A DNA stretch of 64,000 bases from Deltaproteobacteria bacterium (GCA_005879535.1 VBKI01000053.1:144957-208956); one strand, 5' to 3'; positions 17,718-26,487 are shown, numbered from the stretch's first letter. The notes: a model not told the origin generated them from the sequence alone. Made by a program: numbers and translations.

Positions 17718-18575
17718 TCACTGCACGCTGATGGCGGCCGTGCCATGCCCCGTCCCGTACATCTCGGTCCCGGAAATGGCCTTCGCGACGCAGGCGGAAA
17801 TGCTCTCGTCGCGCAGTGAATCCATGATCACCTGCGGTTCCCGGACGCGGCCATTCTGCACCGAGAAGCTGACGAGGAGCTTTCCGGCGCGATGCGCGCC
17901 CGTCGCGCACCGATCCAGAGCGCGCTGCGTGGAGGACAAGCGGGAACGGCCCTCGTTGTCCTGAGGGGTATCGTCGGAGTCGAGTGTCACCTTCTCGACC
18001 CGCACCTGGCGCGGTCCATTGCCGCCGACCGGCTCCCCGTCCTCGTTGGCTGCAGCCACGATTCCCTGTGCGCCGGTCAATTCCCACGAGCGCGCGCGGC
18101 CAGCGATGCGCCACGACTCCGCGGCAGCGCTTCCTGCGCAGCGATCGCCCGCCGGCTTGAAGACCACCACGAGCTTCAACGCCTTTGCCTTCTTTTGCTG
18201 GTTCCACGTCGCGACCTGCTCGGCCCGCGCATTGAAGGACACGTCGTCGATGCCCTCGAGGTCGAGGACGAGCATGTCATCGATCGCGCGCAGCGGGCGG
18301 TCGCCGTCGAGCTCGATCTGCTGATCCTGCGCGCGGTACAGACCGAACGCGAATCCCTTCGAGGGGACTTCCACGCGGTACCAATGCTCCGCCGCCTCGT
18401 CGCGCCGGGCCTTCGCCGCCTTCCGGGCCGCGGCCAGTTGTGCCGGGTCCAGATTCGACTCCGAGGGCTGCGCGCGCAGCGCCTCGCACAGCTCCTTGAG
18501 CTGCGACTTCTGCGTGAGCTGCACGACGTCCTGGCCGGGGGCTGCGGCGAGCAGCAGGATCGCGAGGAGCGGCAT
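17718..18575 (-). CDS. exported protein with AgmX/TonB-like C-terminal domain
   Basis: The 285-residue product starts with a signal peptide (MPLLAILLLAAAPGQD). The middle is Lys/Glu/Asp-rich without a recognised domain. The last 80 residues (RCATGAHRAGKLLVSFSVQN, REPQVIMDSLRDESISACVA) resemble the AgmX/PglI C-terminal domain of myxobacterial gliding-motility proteins, itself similar to TonB C-terminal folds. It probably works in the periplasm or envelope. I take the ATG at 18575 because it alone gives the signal peptide. The upstream neighbour, the lipid kinase gene, ends 61 bp away at a TAG hairpin repeat. It is convergent with polA. Confidence 0.72.
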   Translation of the reverse strand: MPLLAILLLAAAPGQDVVQLTQKSQLKELCEALRAQPSESNLDPAQLAAARKAAKARRDEAAEHWYRVEVPSKGFAFGLYRAQDQQIELDGDRPLRAIDDMLVLDLEGIDDVSFNARAEQVATWNQQKKAKALKLVVVFKPAGDRCAGSAAAESWRIAGRARSWELTGAQGIVAAANEDGEPVGGNGPRQVRVEKVTLDSDDTPQDNEGRSRLSSTQRALDRCATGAHRAGKLLVSFSVQNGRVREPQVIMDSLRDESISACVAKAISGTEMYGTGHGTAAISVQ

Positions 18576-18587
18576 GGATCGAGGATA

Positions 18588-18639
18588 GTACAGTCTCGGA
18601 AATAGCCGCAAAGCCGCACCTCCGGTGCGGCAGCGGCTA
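18588..18639 (-). repeat. dispersed two-part hairpin repeat, copy 2 (carries a stop codon)
   Basis: Outer arms TAGCCGC (18603-18609) and GCGGCTA (18633-18639); inner arms GCCGCACC (18613-18620) and GGTGCGGC (18624-18631) with loop TCC. Bulges are AAA and A. The leader GTACAGTCTCGGAAA (18588-18602) matches copy 3. On the minus strand the element begins with TAG, which is the stop codon of the lipid kinase gene, and it ends 28 bp before the next start codon. Confidence 0.88.
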
Positions 18640-19575
18640 CCTAACCAGATGGACGGCACCGGGCAGCAGCGTGAACGTCGCCGGGAGTTGGCCGAGACGC
18701 TCGCCGTCCACTTCGATCCCGACCGGTTCTTTGTCGCGGGGCTCGACGCGCACGGTCCGAGCGGTCCGCGTCCGCGTTCCTTTCAGCCGGACGTGGGAGC
18801 CGTCGTACATGGACGCACCCTTGAGCACGAAATCGGAGAGACCGTAGCCGCTCCAGATGGTGACGTGGAACTGCCCGTCGTCGAGGCGCGCTTCCGGCGC
18901 CACCATCATGCCGCCGCCGAAGTACTTGCCGTTGGCGACGACGAGCGTCGTCACTGTCATGTTCTCGGCGAGCCCGCCGTCGAAGGACACGCGGATCCGC
19001 ACGTCGTCCCAGCCGGCGAGCGCGCGAATCGAAGCAAGCTTGAACGTCATCTTTCCGCCCAGCCTCTTGCTGGAGCGATTCGCGATGTCGACCACCTCGG
19101 CGCCCACGCCCACCTCTCCGACGTTGATGAAGTAGCGGCTCGCCGGCGTGCCATGCTTCCCGGTGTAATCGACCCGGCCGACGTCGATCGCGCCCCGCTC
19201 ACTCCTGAGGCGCGCGGCGCAGCGCGACAGATCGCGATCGAGCCCGATCGATCGCCGGAAGTCGCCTCCGGTGCCGCGGGGAAGCATCGCCACCGCGGCG
19301 TCCGGGCGGATTGGCTTCGCCGCTTCTCCAGGTCGCGCCGGATGGAAGAATCCGTTCACCACCTCGTTGAGGGTGCCGTCGCCGCCGACGGCGATGATGA
19401 GGTCGTGCCCCGCCCGGAGCGCCTCCCGCGTCAGATCGGAGGCGTGCATCGCGTGCTCGGTAAACGCGTGCTCGACGTCGCCGACAGCGGCGCGCACCGC
19501 GTGGGCGATGCTGTCGAAATGTCGCGCCGTCGCGCCGTTCGCGGAGCGCGGGTTCACGACCAGGAAAGGTTTCAA
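18637..19575 (-). CDS. diacylglycerol kinase-family lipid kinase (YegS type)
   Basis: The 312-residue product belongs to the DAGK catalytic/YegS family that phosphorylates lipid hydroxyls with ATP at the membrane. Visible signatures are the opening FLVVNPRSANG, the nucleotide loop AVGGDGTLNEVVNG (near 63-76) and MLPRGTGGDF (near 98). The C-terminal beta-sandwich ends VGIEVDGERLGQLPATFTLLPGA, as expected for the family. Length is normal. Its TAG stop is the first triplet of the hairpin repeat. The upstream neighbour ends 3 bp inside its start, so it is coupled to the FAD/Fe-S trio, which may point to a shared lipid pathway. Confidence 0.9.
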   Translation of the reverse strand: MKPFLVVNPRSANGATARHFDSIAHAVRAAVGDVEHAFTEHAMHASDLTREALRAGHDLIIAVGGDGTLNEVVNGFFHPARPGEAAKPIRPDAAVAMLPRGTGGDFRRSIGLDRDLSRCAARLRSERGAIDVGRVDYTGKHGTPASRYFINVGEVGVGAEVVDIANRSSKRLGGKMTFKLASIRALAGWDDVRIRVSFDGGLAENMTVTTLVVANGKYFGGGMMVAPEARLDDGQFHVTIWSGYGLSDFVLKGASMYDGSHVRLKGTRTRTARTVRVEPRDKEPVGIEVDGERLGQLPATFTLLPGAVHLVR

Positions 19576-20630
19576 CGCGTCCCCTGCGCGAGCCAGCGCG
19601 CAAGGACGGAGACTACCTCAGTCGCGCCGAGGGCGGCGGCGCAGGCGGGGCTGGAGGTGACCGCGGGGCCGCCCAGCTCCGCGCGGCGATCGTCGGCGAC
19701 CTTCCGCGCGATGTCCGGGAGAGTCCGGGGCAGCAGCCCCGAAGCCCCGCAGCAGCTCGTGTCCACGCCGCATCGCGGCGGCTCGCGGAATGCCGAAATC
19801 GCGGCCGCGAGAAGAGCGCGCGGCGCAATGGTCTCGCGCAGTCCCCGGGCAAGCGCGCAGGGATCGTGGAACACGAGCGTCTCGGGCAGAGGAGGCGGGC
19901 GCTCGGATTCCGGCATCGCCACCAGCAGCCGGGCCAGGTAGGTGGTGATGTGCTCGACGCGAGAACCGTGAGGGAGCGTCCAATGGTCGCGCACGCCGGC
20001 CGCGCATCCGGGATCGAGCAACACCAGATGCACGGGGCGGCGTCCCCGCACGATCAAACCGCGCACCCGTTCGCCGTGCGCCGCGTGCAGCTCCGGGTGA
20101 CCGCCCTCGAGCAGCTTGCGTCCGCAGCAGAGCGCGTCCTCGGGAGCGAGCTTGAGCGGAACCCCCAGCTTGTCGGCGACATAGAGTGCATCGCGCACCT
20201 CCTGGCCGCCGCGCGACAGCGCTTCGCAGCCGGCGAGGAGCGTCGCTTCGCCGCGCGTGACGGGCAGGCTCCTCCGCACCGCGCCCAGATCTCCCGTTTC
20301 GCCGTGTCCGCGGGCGGCGAAGCGCAGCGCCAGCTCCGACCAGGGGGACGGCGCCACGCCGGCGCGAACGGCGCCGGCCCGGGCGGCGAACAGCATCGCC
20401 GGAACGTCGTTGTCGTGTGCGCAGTGTTGCGCGCAGCGATCGCAACCGGTACAGCCGGCGAACGCCAGCGCCGCCGAAGCGTCGGGATCGCGGCCGCTCA
20501 GGGCCGCGAGCGAGACCTTCGCCCAGGGCGTCAGCGCTTCGCGCCCCTCTGCCTCGCTCACCGGACAGGCGAACCGGCACAGCTTCGGACAGAACTCGCA
20601 GAGCTCGTGTGCCCGCTGCAGCGCCGTCAC
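19572..20630 (-). CDS. GlcF-like Fe-S oxidoreductase subunit
   Basis: The 352-residue product has two [4Fe-4S] cysteine sets, CEFCPKLCRFACP (near 11) and CTGCDRCAQHC (near 58). Two CCG domains follow, seen as DALCCGRKLLEGGHP and DTSCCGASGLLP. This is the architecture of glycolate oxidase subunit GlcF and of GlpC-type electron-transfer subunits. The start is a GTG at 20630 that overlaps the upstream TGA as GTGA; the longer in-frame extension is a shadow reading of the upstream gene. With the two flavin genes upstream it should form one membrane-associated dehydrogenase passing electrons to the respiratory chain. Confidence 0.86.
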   Translation of the reverse strand: MTALQRAHELCEFCPKLCRFACPVSEAEGREALTPWAKVSLAALSGRDPDASAALAFAGCTGCDRCAQHCAHDNDVPAMLFAARAGAVRAGVAPSPWSELALRFAARGHGETGDLGAVRRSLPVTRGEATLLAGCEALSRGGQEVRDALYVADKLGVPLKLAPEDALCCGRKLLEGGHPELHAAHGERVRGLIVRGRRPVHLVLLDPGCAAGVRDHWTLPHGSRVEHITTYLARLLVAMPESERPPPLPETLVFHDPCALARGLRETIAPRALLAAAISAFREPPRCGVDTSCCGASGLLPRTLPDIARKVADDRRAELGGPAVTSSPACAAALGATEVVSVLARWLAQGTR

Positions 20631-21730
20631 GCTTCGACTCCGAGCGCCTCGAGCAGACGCTGCCATGGCGCCGCCGCGCCCGCCGATTCCCATCCCGGCC
20701 CTGCATCGCGCAGCCGCCGCGGCGCAATCACCCGCGTTCCGGCGGCGCGGGCGAGCGCGGCGGACTCGTCCGCCGGACGCGCCTCGGGCAGCGCGAGCAT
20801 CGCGAACGCGCCGCCCGCGTGCAGCCCGAAGAGGTGCACGTCGCCGTGCGGCGACCAGGCGCGCAAGCTCGGCCAGCGCGCGTCCACCTCGACGGGATGT
20901 CCGTCCGCCGAGTCGCGCACCCAGTTGCCCGGGACGTCGGGCAGGAAGGAGCAGGAGGCGCGGAGGAGATGCGCGGCGCGGTCGCGATCGATGCCGGCGC
21001 TCTCGAGCCCTTCCCACACCATCGCAAGCTGGGCGCCGTCCGCGCCCGCAAGGATGCGGGCACGCGCGGGCGCGAGCCGGTTCTGGCACACCAAGGCAAG
21101 CGCGGAGACCGCGGATGCGAGGTCCGGACAGCTCCACGCGCTGGCGAGCGCCGGCGTGGCCGGGAACAGGCGGATGGACGCCGCGGCGATGATCGCAAGC
21201 CGCCCTGCGCCGCCGAGGGCGAGGTGATCGAGATCCGGGCCGACGGCCTTCGCCGGAGCGGCACGTCCCTCGGCGATGCGGCCGTCGGCGAGGACAGCGG
21301 CCACCGTCAGCGCCGCCGTCTCGCGGCGCGCGCCGGGAACGCCGCGCAATCCGCGCGTCGGTCCCGCAAGCCAGGCGCCCACCGAACCGGCGCGAACGGA
21401 GGGCAGAAGCGGGCCCAGCGTACATCCCGCGCGGCGCACGGCGGATTCGAGCGCTGCAATCCCGCAGCCCGCTTCGACGCGAGCGATCCCGGAAGCAGCG
21501 TCGATGGAGGCGATACGATCGAGCGAGCCGAGGTCGAGCAGGACCCCGGAAGCGGGGGCGTTCACCGGGGCGTCGCCGCTGCCGCGCACGCGCAGGAGCA
21601 CCTTGTGCGCGCGCACCACCGCCACCGCCCGTCCGAGCGAGGCAATACTCGGCGGAGTGACGCGGAGACCGCCTTCTCCGTCCTCGACGAGCGTCGCGCC
21701 GGTGGCGGAGAGGTCGTCGCGCAACGTCAC
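20627..21730 (-). CDS. GlcE-like FAD-binding subunit
   Basis: The 367-residue product resembles the second flavin subunit of glycolate oxidase (GlcE). The PCMH-type FAD domain occupies the N-terminal half: VLLRVRGSGDAPV is the mononucleotide-binding turn, then VEAGCGIAALESAVRRAG, and RAGSVGAWLAGPTRGLRGVPG. The C-terminal half is shorter and divergent. Start is GTG at 21730, giving a GTGA overlap with the upstream stop; its own TGA overlaps the next GTG the same way. This tight coupling supports a fixed-ratio complex. The substrate cannot be told from sequence. Confidence 0.84.
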   Translation of the reverse strand: MTLRDDLSATGATLVEDGEGGLRVTPPSIASLGRAVAVVRAHKVLLRVRGSGDAPVNAPASGVLLDLGSLDRIASIDAASGIARVEAGCGIAALESAVRRAGCTLGPLLPSVRAGSVGAWLAGPTRGLRGVPGARRETAALTVAAVLADGRIAEGRAAPAKAVGPDLDHLALGGAGRLAIIAAASIRLFPATPALASAWSCPDLASAVSALALVCQNRLAPARARILAGADGAQLAMVWEGLESAGIDRDRAAHLLRASCSFLPDVPGNWVRDSADGHPVEVDARWPSLRAWSPHGDVHLFGLHAGGAFAMLALPEARPADESAALARAAGTRVIAPRRLRDAGPGWESAGAAAPWQRLLEALGVEA

Positions 21731-23289
21731 AGGAGCAGCTTTCCGGGATTGAGGATGCCGTGCGGGTCGAAGGCCTTCTTCAGAGCGCGAAGCTGCCGGA
21801 CGCCCTCGCCGAGCTCGCGCCGAAGGAAGAGCTGCCGTTCCGCGCCGACGCCGGAATGGTGTGAGATCGTTCCTCCTTCGTCGGTGACGGCGGAGAGCGC
21901 GGCCGTGACGACCGTGTCCCTGCGCTTCTGCGCCTCCTCGAGATCCGCTTCGGCGTCCTCCGGCGACCCGCGCGCGATCGCCGCGGCGGCCGCGCCGCCG
22001 AGTCCGAGCAAGGCGATCTCGATCGCGCACCCCTGCGGCGTCGCGTGGGCGAATCGCGCGCGCACGAAGGCGAGATCCTCCACCGCCCTCCGGACGGCGA
22101 CGCAGAGCGCCTCCGCGCGATCCCACGTGGTCGCGAAGTCCAGCGTCTCGACGAAGGCGCCGGCTGCGAACAGCGGCGCCTTCATCCAGCGCACGCGATC
22201 CGCGGAAGCAAGACTGCGCTCTCCGGCCACGACCCCCTGATCCTCGCCGCGGGCGGCGTCGCAGATCCCCAGCGCTACGTCGCCTTCGCGCGCCCCGTCG
22301 TCCTCGGACGTCCCCTCGAAACCGAGCACCAGGAGCGCCGCCGAGGGCAACGCGTCCGCAAGACGGTTCAGCAGCAGCGGCGCGCGGAGCGAGAGACGCA
22401 GCGCTTCTGCCTGCGCTCCGTCGACCAGCCACTTGAGCGGCTGTGGAACGCGCAGCGGGCCGGCGCCGGCGAGCAGCGTGTCCAGCGGGTCGTGCAGGTG
22501 CGCGATCGCCGGACGCAGTCCCGCCCGCAGCACGTCGCGCATGCCGCGCAGCCCGTCGGCCAGAGAGGGAAACCGGATGCCGCGGACCCACCGCTGTGGC
22601 GGGCGCGGCCAGATGCGCAGCCGCGCCGAGGTGAAGATCGCGAGCGTGCCTTCGCTGCCGAGCAGCAGCGGCGAAAGGTCCGGCCCGCCGCTCGGACCGT
22701 CGAGGGTGCGGAGGATCTCGCCCGCGCCGTCGACCGCCTCGAAGGACAGAACCATGTCCGCGATGCAGCCGTAGCGCGCGGAGAGCATTCCCGCGCTACG
22801 CGTGGCGAGCCAGCCACCGACGGTTGCGCTGGGCAGTGAAACGGGACAGTGGCCGAGCGTCGCTCCCTGCTGCGCCAGCGTCTCCTCGAGGCGCTTGCCG
22901 ATCACGCCGGCGCCGACCTCCGCGACGCGGTTGGCCAGGTCGACGTGCAGCGGCCGCGTCAGGCGCTTCGTGTCGAGGACGATTCCGCCGCGCACGGCGA
23001 CGGCGCCGCCCGAGGTGCCGGTGCCGCCGCCGGCCGGCACCACCGGAACCTGCCGCTGCGCCGCGAAGCGCACGATGGCTGCGACCTGCTCGACATCCTC
23101 CGGCCATGCGACGACGTCCGGCGGGTGCGGAACGGCGCGCGCCTTCGTCCAGAGCAGCGCGGCAGCGGAGCAGTCGCGCGAGGCGGCCCAGAGATCGGCT
23201 GCATCGCACGACGCCGTGACCCCCAGCGCGGAGATCTCGCGCCGCAACGCCTTGCCTCGAGCGGTCGCGCTCGGCAGAGGGCCGGTCAC
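21727..23289 (-). CDS. FAD-linked oxidase, AGPS/GlcD-like
   Basis: The 520-residue product has the PCMH FAD-binding domain (VVPAGGGTGTSGGAV, near 85-100; SLPSATVGGWLATRSAGMLS, near 155). Its C-terminal oxidase domain ends ISHHSGVGAERQLFL and LKKAFDPHGILNPGKLLL. The His-His-x-Gly-Val-Gly segment is closer to alkyl-dihydroxyacetonephosphate synthase than to GlcD, which has EHGVG. The following GlcE- and GlcF-like genes instead suggest a glycolate/lactate/glycerol-phosphate dehydrogenase. I keep both readings open. The GTG start at 23289 gives normal length. It is the first gene of a coupled run that continues into the lipid kinase. Confidence 0.85.
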   Translation of the reverse strand: MTGPLPSATARGKALRREISALGVTASCDAADLWAASRDCSAAALLWTKARAVPHPPDVVAWPEDVEQVAAIVRFAAQRQVPVVPAGGGTGTSGGAVAVRGGIVLDTKRLTRPLHVDLANRVAEVGAGVIGKRLEETLAQQGATLGHCPVSLPSATVGGWLATRSAGMLSARYGCIADMVLSFEAVDGAGEILRTLDGPSGGPDLSPLLLGSEGTLAIFTSARLRIWPRPPQRWVRGIRFPSLADGLRGMRDVLRAGLRPAIAHLHDPLDTLLAGAGPLRVPQPLKWLVDGAQAEALRLSLRAPLLLNRLADALPSAALLVLGFEGTSEDDGAREGDVALGICDAARGEDQGVVAGERSLASADRVRWMKAPLFAAGAFVETLDFATTWDRAEALCVAVRRAVEDLAFVRARFAHATPQGCAIEIALLGLGGAAAAAIARGSPEDAEADLEEAQKRRDTVVTAALSAVTDEGGTISHHSGVGAERQLFLRRELGEGVRQLRALKKAFDPHGILNPGKLLL

Positions 23290-23340
23290 CCGAGCTATCG
23301 TCGCTCATGACACCCCGCGTCGCAATGGAAATGTTTGCTC

Positions 23341-23868
23341 TCAGACTGTGCCGCGTGACGAGGGAATACGCCGTGGACCCGATCCCGCAATCCCCCAGGC
23401 GCTGATCACCGCAGCCCCGACCATGAAGGCCGCCGCTGCCCAGCGCGGAAACGGCAGCATCGCGCCGAGCGCCGCCCACGCTGCCGCCAGCGCCTGCGCG
23501 CGGGGCCACCGCGGATTCCACGGCGCCTGGAACAAGCCGGCGATTGCTCCGGCCGCCGGTGCCGCAACGATGGTGAGCGGTGGGTAGACCGCATGCGCCG
23601 CGCCCACGCCTACGCCGGCGAGCGCGGCGATCCCAATCCACCGCACGCTGACGTCCTTCAGCGCCAGCCACTGAAAGAAGCCCACGACCACACCGCCCAC
23701 CGCGCCGGCGATCACGTCGCCCGTCTGCGAGAGGAACGGGAGCGTGAGGCGGAGGCCGTTCCAGACCCGTCCGGCGAGGTCCATGCCGAGGAGCGGCGCG
23801 CCCTGCGGCACCACGAAGGCGGCGACGACCATCGCGGCCGTCCAGACGAAGAGCCGCGCGGGATTCAC
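23341..23868 (-). CDS. polytopic membrane protein, function unknown
   Basis: The 175-residue product has five or so hydrophobic helices (for example RLFVWTAAMVVAAFVVPQG, DVIAGAVGGVVVGFFQWLAL and WIGIAALAGVGVGAAHAVY) and no charged catalytic motif, so it is an inner-membrane protein I cannot assign. Its GTG start overlaps the aspS stop as GTGA, so it is translated from the aspS message. This is probably an operon-context effect rather than a functional link. Confidence 0.75.
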   Translation of the reverse strand: MNPARLFVWTAAMVVAAFVVPQGAPLLGMDLAGRVWNGLRLTLPFLSQTGDVIAGAVGGVVVGFFQWLALKDVSVRWIGIAALAGVGVGAAHAVYPPLTIVAAPAAGAIAGLFQAPWNPRWPRAQALAAAWAALGAMLPFPRWAAAAFMVGAAVISAWGIAGSGPRRIPSSRGTV

Positions 23869-25700
23869 GCCGGCGGCTTGTAGGTGACGGCGACGTGCAG
23901 CTCGCGCAGCTGCGCCGGATCGGCGTCACCGGGGGCATCGGTCATCAGATCCGTTCCCTTTTGCGTCTTCGGGAACGGGATCACGTCGCGCAGCGATTCC
24001 GCTCCGGTGAGCAGGAACGCAAGCCGGTCCATTCCCAGCGCGATGCCGCCGTGGGGAGGAGCGCCGAAGCGCAGGGCCTGGAGGAGGAAACCGAACTTCT
24101 GCTCCGCCTCCTCGGCCGAGATCCCCATGGCGGCGAACACCTTCGCCTGGACCGCGGGATCGTGCAGGCGGATGGAGCCGCCGCCGATCTCGAATCCGTT
24201 CAACACCAGGTCGTAGCGGTAGCAGAGGACCTTGCCGGGATCCCTCTCGAGATACTGAATGGATTCATCATGCGGGCGGGTGAAGGCGTGGTGCGCCGCG
24301 ACCCAGTGCTTGAGCTCGTCGTTGTACTCGAACAGCGGCGGATCGACGACCCAGAGGAACTTCCAGGAGTCGGTCTGCTTCGGATCGCGGGTGCCGTACT
24401 CCGGGATGAGGCCGAGCCGCTTGCCGAGATGGAGGCGGAGGTTCGCGAGCACGGTGTGCACCATGCTCTCCTTCCCGAACTGGAAGAGCAGGACGTCGCC
24501 CGGCTCGGCGGCGGTCGCGGCGTTGATCGCCTCGCGTGCTTCCTTGGTGATGGATTTCGCGAGCGGACTCTGCGTCCACTCGCCGTTGTCGCCGACCTTC
24601 GCGCGCGCAAGCCCGCGCGCGCCCATCCCCTTGGCGATCTCCTCCAGCTTGTCGGTCTCCGTCCGCGAGAAGTTGGCGCTGGCCGGCACCTTGAGGGCCT
24701 TGACGATCTGGCCGGGCGTGATCGTCGAGAAAGATTGCCACATGGGAACGCCCGCGCCCTTCGACTCGGCGACGATGGCAGTCAGATCCACGTGCTGCAT
24801 CCCGAAGCGCAGATCCGGCTTGTCGTTGCCGTACTCCCGCATCGACTGCTCGTAGCGCATGCGCGGAAACGGCTTGGGGATCTGCACCCCGAGCACCTCC
24901 CGCCACAGCGCGGTCACCAGCTCCTCGACGACGGCGAAGACGTCGTCCTGGGCGACGAAGGACATCTCCAGGTCGATCTGCGTGAACTCCGGCTGGCGAT
25001 CGAGGCGCAGGTCCTCGTCGCGGAAGCACTTGACGATCTGGAAGTACCGCTCGAGGCCCGCCACCATGAACAGCTGCTTGAACAACTGCGGACTCTCCGC
25101 CAGCGCGTAGAACTTCCCGGGGTGCAGGCGCGCGGGCACGAGAAAGTTTCGCGCGCCGCCGGGCGTGTACTTCACGAGGTACGGGGTCTCGAGCTCGAGG
25201 AAGCCGAGGCGGTTCAGCGTCTGCCGGGTGACGGCGTTCATCTGGCTGCGCTTCATCAGCGTCTGCTGCAGCGGAGCGCGGCGGAGGTCGAGGTAGCGGT
25301 AGCGGAGCCGCTTGTCCTCCGCGGTGTCGAGCTTGTCCTCGATCAGGAACGGCGGCGTCTCGCTGCGGTTGAAGATCGTGAGCTGGGTGGCGTGCACCTC
25401 GATCCCGCCGGTGACCAGGCGCGGGTTCAGGTTGCTGCCGCGCGAGACCACCTTTCCGCGAACGCCGATGCAGAACTCGTAGCGCAGCTCCTGCGCCAGG
25501 TCGTGCACCTTCTGCCCCTCCTCCGCTTCGAAGACTACCTGCGTCAGCCCGGCCCGGTCGCGCAAGTCGATGAACACGGCGCCCCCGTGGTCGCGCCGGT
25601 TGTGCACCCATCCGAAGAGGACCACTTCCTTGCCGACGTCGCCCGACGTGAGCTCGCCGCAGGAGTGGGTGCGCTTCAGATCGCGAATGAATTCGGCCAC
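23865..25700 (-). CDS. aspS: aspartyl-tRNA synthetase
   Basis: This class II synthetase charges tRNA-Asp. The 611-residue product has the OB-fold anticodon-binding domain (KEVVLFGWVHNRRDHGGAVF, near 27-46) and class II motif 2 in FQIVKCFRDEDLRLDRQPEF (near 215-234). The bacterial-type GAD insertion domain follows, then motif 3 in GIALGMDRLAFLLTG near the end. Length fits the bacterial family. The GTG at 25700 is preceded by a perfect GGAGG, so the longer reading upstream is not coding. Whether it is discriminating or also charges tRNA-Asn cannot be judged without gatCAB context. Confidence 0.96.
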   Translation of the reverse strand: MAEFIRDLKRTHSCGELTSGDVGKEVVLFGWVHNRRDHGGAVFIDLRDRAGLTQVVFEAEEGQKVHDLAQELRYEFCIGVRGKVVSRGSNLNPRLVTGGIEVHATQLTIFNRSETPPFLIEDKLDTAEDKRLRYRYLDLRRAPLQQTLMKRSQMNAVTRQTLNRLGFLELETPYLVKYTPGGARNFLVPARLHPGKFYALAESPQLFKQLFMVAGLERYFQIVKCFRDEDLRLDRQPEFTQIDLEMSFVAQDDVFAVVEELVTALWREVLGVQIPKPFPRMRYEQSMREYGNDKPDLRFGMQHVDLTAIVAESKGAGVPMWQSFSTITPGQIVKALKVPASANFSRTETDKLEEIAKGMGARGLARAKVGDNGEWTQSPLAKSITKEAREAINAATAAEPGDVLLFQFGKESMVHTVLANLRLHLGKRLGLIPEYGTRDPKQTDSWKFLWVVDPPLFEYNDELKHWVAAHHAFTRPHDESIQYLERDPGKVLCYRYDLVLNGFEIGGGSIRLHDPAVQAKVFAAMGISAEEAEQKFGFLLQALRFGAPPHGGIALGMDRLAFLLTGAESLRDVIPFPKTQKGTDLMTDAPGDADPAQLRELHVAVTYKPPA

Positions 25701-26147
25701 GACTCGTCCTCCAGGGGCCGCTCCGGTTAACACGAATCGGCCGATCGGGCGAGCTTGCAAGCGGGCGGGCGGACGCGCCTTTGCTGCGGTTTGGCAGTCG
25801 CGTTGCACATTTCCGGCGCATGGGACGCTTCTTCCTCTCCGGGCAAACCACCTGCGCATTGCTCCTCGGCGCCGGCCTGCTGCTCCGGGCGCACGCGGCG
25901 CTCCGCGTTCCGGAGCAGGGGGCAACCGAGAACGTCAAGACGCGACCGGCGGAGATGGCGGGCGAGCGGGCGCCGCGGCCGGCAGTCGCGGTGGCGCAGG
26001 GGAGGTCGGGGAGCGCCCGGACTGTGCACGGAAATTCCCATAAGAGGAAGGGCTTCACGCACCGTGACGGGCGTCACCGCGTGCGCAACTGCGGCGTCGC
26101 ACTTGCAGATCGTGGAATCAGGTGCGGTCAGGCGGGGGGTTCGGCAC
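25701..26147. other. 447-bp divergent intergenic region, aspS to the YHS gene
   Basis: This is the longest stretch without a confident gene. It must hold the promoters of aspS (minus) and probably of the YHS gene (plus), but I see no convincing promoter boxes by eye. It also contains one possible small exported ORF, listed separately. No tRNA, repeat copy or strong hairpin is evident. Confidence 0.5.
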
Positions 26148-26164
26148 GTGAACTCGGGCGATAG
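25820..26164 (+). CDS. possible small exported protein (doubtful)
   Basis: The 114-codon reading frame from ATG 25820 starts with a plausible Sec signal peptide (TCALLLGAGLLLRAHA, predicted cut after AHA). Its first 60 or so codons have the G/C third positions typical of this genome. Beyond about codon 75 codon use decays, and the end overlaps the YHS start. It could be a degraded gene, a frameshifted gene or chance. There is no family match and no clear ribosome-binding site. Confidence 0.25.
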   Translation: MGRFFLSGQTTCALLLGAGLLLRAHAALRVPEQGATENVKTRPAEMAGERAPRPAVAVAQGRSGSARTVHGNSHKRKGFTHRDGRHRVRNCGVALADRGIRCGQAGGSARELGR

Positions 26165-26381
26165 CAGGACCAAGGGGAGGTCGTACGACCCCATCTGCGG
26201 CGCGGCGGTGGAGAGCGGCGACCGCACCCCGAGCAGCGAGTACAAGAAGCGGCGTTATTTCTTCTGCTCCGAGAAGTGCAAACACGAATTCGAGCGCGCG
26301 GCGGAGCGCATCCGCATGCAGGAGGCGGCCCGAGCCGGCGCGCTCTTTACGCACGGCAAGGTGAGGTGGGGGCTGGCCTGA
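26148..26381 (+). CDS. small YHS domain protein
   Basis: The 77-residue product is nearly all a YHS domain: YDPICGAAVES (near 13) and YFFCSEKCKHEFE (near 38) give the C-x(n)-FCS-x-x-C arrangement that binds metal in copper- and heavy-metal-handling proteins. Start is GTG 26148, preceded by AGGCGGGGGG; longer in-frame readings upstream are low-complexity and not credible. It is likely a small cytoplasmic metal-binding protein or chaperone. No metal ATPase lies nearby. A hairpin with an 8-bp stem follows 24 bp after the TGA. Confidence 0.82.
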   Translation: MNSGDSRTKGRSYDPICGAAVESGDRTPSSEYKKRRYFFCSEKCKHEFERAAERIRMQEAARAGALFTHGKVRWGLA

Positions 26382-26405
26382 GGGGTGGCGAGTCGAGGGA
26401 CTACC

Positions 26406-26428
26406 CCGCCGGCAGCCAGCGCCGGCGG
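26406..26428 (+). terminator. hairpin after the YHS gene
   Basis: CCGCCGGC (26406-26413) and GCCGGCGG (26421-26428) form a perfect 8-bp stem with loop AGCCAGC, followed by TTTCCC. It lies just after the YHS stop and fits an intrinsic terminator on the plus strand. Confidence 0.6.
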
Positions 26429-26457
26429 TTTCCCAAAAAGCGAACGAACGCGGAAGG

Positions 26458-26487
26458 GGCGCGGTCCGCCCGGTTGCGGGCCGCGCC
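26458..26487 (-). terminator. hairpin after recJ
   Basis: GGCGCGG (26458-26464) pairs with CCGCGCC (26481-26487). Inside, CCCG (26469-26472) pairs with CGGG (26477-26480) around GTTG, with TCCG bulged on one side. It lies 33 bp beyond the recJ stop on the minus strand, between the convergent YHS and recJ genes. Confidence 0.5.
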
